The notes below the pieces were generated by a model. It did not search any database. It was not told the DNA's origin and was given only the letters and a program-made list of their open reading frames with translations. A stretch of DNA of 64,000 bases from the NCBI GenBank assembly GCA_037179385.1, contig CM074193.1, positions 8,639,547-8,703,546 of the forward strand. The letters run 5' to 3'. This DNA comes from Holothuria scabra. Its lineage: Eukaryota; Echinodermata; Holothuroidea; Aspidochirotida; Holothuriidae. Positions 63,401 through 64,000 of the stretch are shown here, piece by piece. A program made the position numbers and the translations under genes. Positions within the stretch are counted from its first letter, which is position 1. Every line of letters starts with the position of its first letter.

Positions 63401-63401
63401 A
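48422..63401 (-). CDS. CEP126: Centrosomal protein 126 (CEP126/KIAA1377), 5' end not resolved
   Basis: Eight in-phase exons were found: 63395 (or 63401)-63288, 62132-61981, 59665-59591, 58436-56226, 55696-55574, 52912-52841, 51245-51190 and 48553-48422 (stop TGA). Together they give about 975 residues. Family landmarks in order: the basic coiled coil SRERVRKLSAETNRRRKALE continuing into KKKLEAQKEAKRRHEVLEER; TPKSILKKISKYSG with LRDSIDIA; KKFVRWTDLNY; and near the C-terminus LSLEEQRILESLDRLNEKL. Human CEP126 has corresponding SILKKESKY, IRDSIEL and LSAEEQKILESL blocks. The protein is a centrosome and ciliary-base component needed for microtubule organisation and ciliogenesis. The first visible exon begins at phase 2, although an ATG at 63388 could serve if the upstream exon is untranslated. 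The introns hold a hAT-like element, SINEs, a MITE and a minisatellite. Confidence 0.9.
48751..49021. mobile_element. Non-autonomous element with CACCAGGGTT ends
   Basis: 271 bp. The left end CACCAGGGTTGTCACCA and the right end read inward as CACCAGGGTTATCACCA differ by one base over 17. It is non-coding. The target duplication is unclear (TGAGCA versus TGAGTA if the ends start at CCAGGG). It sits in the last CEP126 intron, about 200 bp before the terminal exon. Confidence 0.75.
50674..50855 (-). repeat. SINE, head-truncated
   Basis: The body and 3' end are present (TTTTATGGCACAGTTTCCGA, CTCCATTGCTTATGCAGAGC). The tRNA-like head is replaced by a short duplicated stretch (GACTTATGTATGAGAAAAGT twice, at about 50850-50890). 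Confidence 0.75.
52903..53130. repeat. 60-bp minisatellite made of CEP126 3' splice-site copies
   Basis: Four units start at 52903, 52961, 53021 and 53081 (spacing 58, 60, 60). On the minus strand each holds a branch-point-like TACTAAT, a pyrimidine-rich TTTTGATTCTTTTCTCAG acceptor and the first bases TGCTCAGTGCA of CEP126 exon 52912-52841. The unit adjoining the exon is the real splice site; the other three are upstream duplicates. Confidence 0.85.
53769..55214. mobile_element. hAT-like non-autonomous transposon
   Basis: A perfect 8-bp target duplication GAATATAT lies at 53761-53768 and 55215-55222. The termini are TAGGGCTGGCAATCT and, read inward from the right, TAGGTCTGTCAGTTT: imperfect inverted repeats starting TAGG. 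Subterminal GATTAATC and AATTAATCGCAT motifs occur at both ends. The 1446-bp body has no frame of 60 codons or more, so it is an internally decayed or deleted derivative. 8-bp duplication and TAGG-type ends indicate the hAT superfamily. It lies in a CEP126 intron. Confidence 0.9.
56226..58436 (-). CDS. CEP126: CEP126 giant central exon
   Basis: One 2211-bp exon encodes 736 full codons plus split codons at both ends (phase 1 in, phase 1 out). It is Gln/Ser/Thr-rich and probably largely disordered. It has a short Gln/Glu-rich coiled-coil-like stretch (ELAEQQREFIEQQKKSLKEF), a Ser-rich acidic patch, the SILKK..DSI..VRW block near its middle, and a basic Ser/Arg-rich tail with RRSSLLQQRQQGKK. The human gene is also dominated by one very large exon, as I recall. 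The acceptor is TATTTTGCAG and the donor CCAG-GTAAGA. Confidence 0.92.
59980..61980. other. CEP126 intron, no exon seen
   Basis: AT-rich intron sequence. The flanking exons already join in phase, so no missing exon is required. Confidence 0.5.
62365..62600 (-). repeat. SINE with an alternative tRNA-like head and intact B box
   Basis: The body and 3' end match the other copies, but the head differs. On the minus strand it has TTTGGTCTAACA (A-box-like), a CACCTCTCACGCAGAAGG anticodon-arm-like segment, and an exact pol III B box GGTTCGATTCC (plus-strand 62537-62547). It lies in a CEP126 intron. Confidence 0.82.
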
Positions 63402-63554
63402 CTGAATATCTTTGTCAAGGAAGAATGGACAGTGTTAACATACAATGCTGTGCTACCATCCAATGATTAATTGACACCAACATCCCTAATGCAACTTTCA
63501 AATGAGTAGCTTGGGGAGGTATACCAGAGGGTGCCCCCCTCCCCCACCCCCCCT

Positions 63555-63556
63555 GC

Positions 63557-63589
<33 letters not shown>

Positions 63590-63593
63590 TTTG
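63555..63593. repeat. (CA)n microsatellite next to a C-rich tract
   Basis: At least 14 CA dinucleotides in a row following CCCCCCTCCCCCACCCCCCC. Confidence 0.9.
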
Positions 63594-64000
63594 AAAAAAA
63601 ACCATAGTAAATTACTCAATCCTTCCAATGTAACATTCTCAATGAATCATTTGGAAGGAGGTACATACCAGGGGGAAAAAAATTAATTTCAAAGGGCCCA
63701 GGAGAAAAATTGTGCAATATGCAACCCAACTTGACCTTGCAATGAGTTGGTGAAAGATGCAACTTTCAGTGACTGACTTCTTTTCTTATGAGTCAAGTTA
63801 GTTTCATTATAAGGAACAATTGCATATAACTTTTGGTTCATTTTGTTACAAGACGACATCAGCTCACCAGTCATCAGATTGAATCCATCGATGAGCGAGT
63901 GAAATGTTCTAGAAAGTGCTAGCTTCGGTGCTGTCTCTCTAGCATATTCAACGGGTGACCCCAGAGAACATTCGCACAATTACGAGAATGTACGATCACC
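63594..64000. other. Upstream of first visible CEP126 exon, unresolved
   Basis: A minus-strand open stretch at about 63979-63870 ends near a GTGAGC donor-like site and could be a CEP126 5' exon. It does not join the 63395 acceptor in an open coding phase, so at best it is 5' UTR. Confidence is low. Confidence 0.3.

Noticed and set aside
63700..63979. Possible first coding exon of CEP126
   Set aside because: The open stretch joins the next exon out of phase and would hit a stop; kept only as a possible 5' UTR.

Overview
The window is animal nuclear DNA: AT-rich, intron-rich, with GT-AG splice sites and many small dispersed repeats. The gene content (CLIC, profilin-4, FAM228, CEP126) and the echinoderm-like style of the repeats suggest an invertebrate deuterostome, perhaps an echinoderm. 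No species can be named from the sequence alone. The four protein genes were rebuilt by hand from splice sites and frame continuity.

Layout: (1) 1-3.8 kb, plus strand: the last two coding exons of a CLIC-type chloride intracellular channel gene, followed by about 6 kb with no recognisable gene. (2) 13.8-25.6 kb, minus strand: a profilin-4 (PFN4) gene whose four core exons give a 128-residue profilin. Three further in-phase exons upstream would add an 83-residue N-terminal extension. (3) 26-32 kb: an intergenic stretch filled with decayed non-LTR retrotransposon (LINE) reverse transcriptase fragments and small inverted-repeat elements. (4) 32.3-39.1 kb, plus strand: a complete seven-exon FAM228 gene (363 codons), head-to-head with PFN4. 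I recall the human PFN4 and FAM228B genes as having the same arrangement. (5) 39-48 kb: no gene; repeats and a C-rich minisatellite. (6) 48.4-63.4 kb, minus strand: most of a CEP126 (KIAA1377) gene, eight exons, with its 5' end outside the window or unresolved.

PFN4, FAM228 and CEP126 are all linked to sperm, cilia or centrosomes. RFX X-box-like motifs lie about 280 bp upstream of the extended PFN4 start and about 210 bp upstream of the FAM228 start.

The mobile-element record is rich. It includes a tRNA-headed SINE family (about ten copies, at least two head types), four copies of a TTAA-inserting piggyBac-like MITE (one nested inside a SINE), and a TA-flanked foldback element inside a LINE ORF. 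There is also a 1.45-kb hAT-like element with a perfect 8-bp target duplication in a CEP126 intron, and several other inverted-repeat families. One 60-bp minisatellite consists of tandem copies of a CEP126 3' splice site. I found no prokaryotic system, CRISPR array or intact autonomous transposon.
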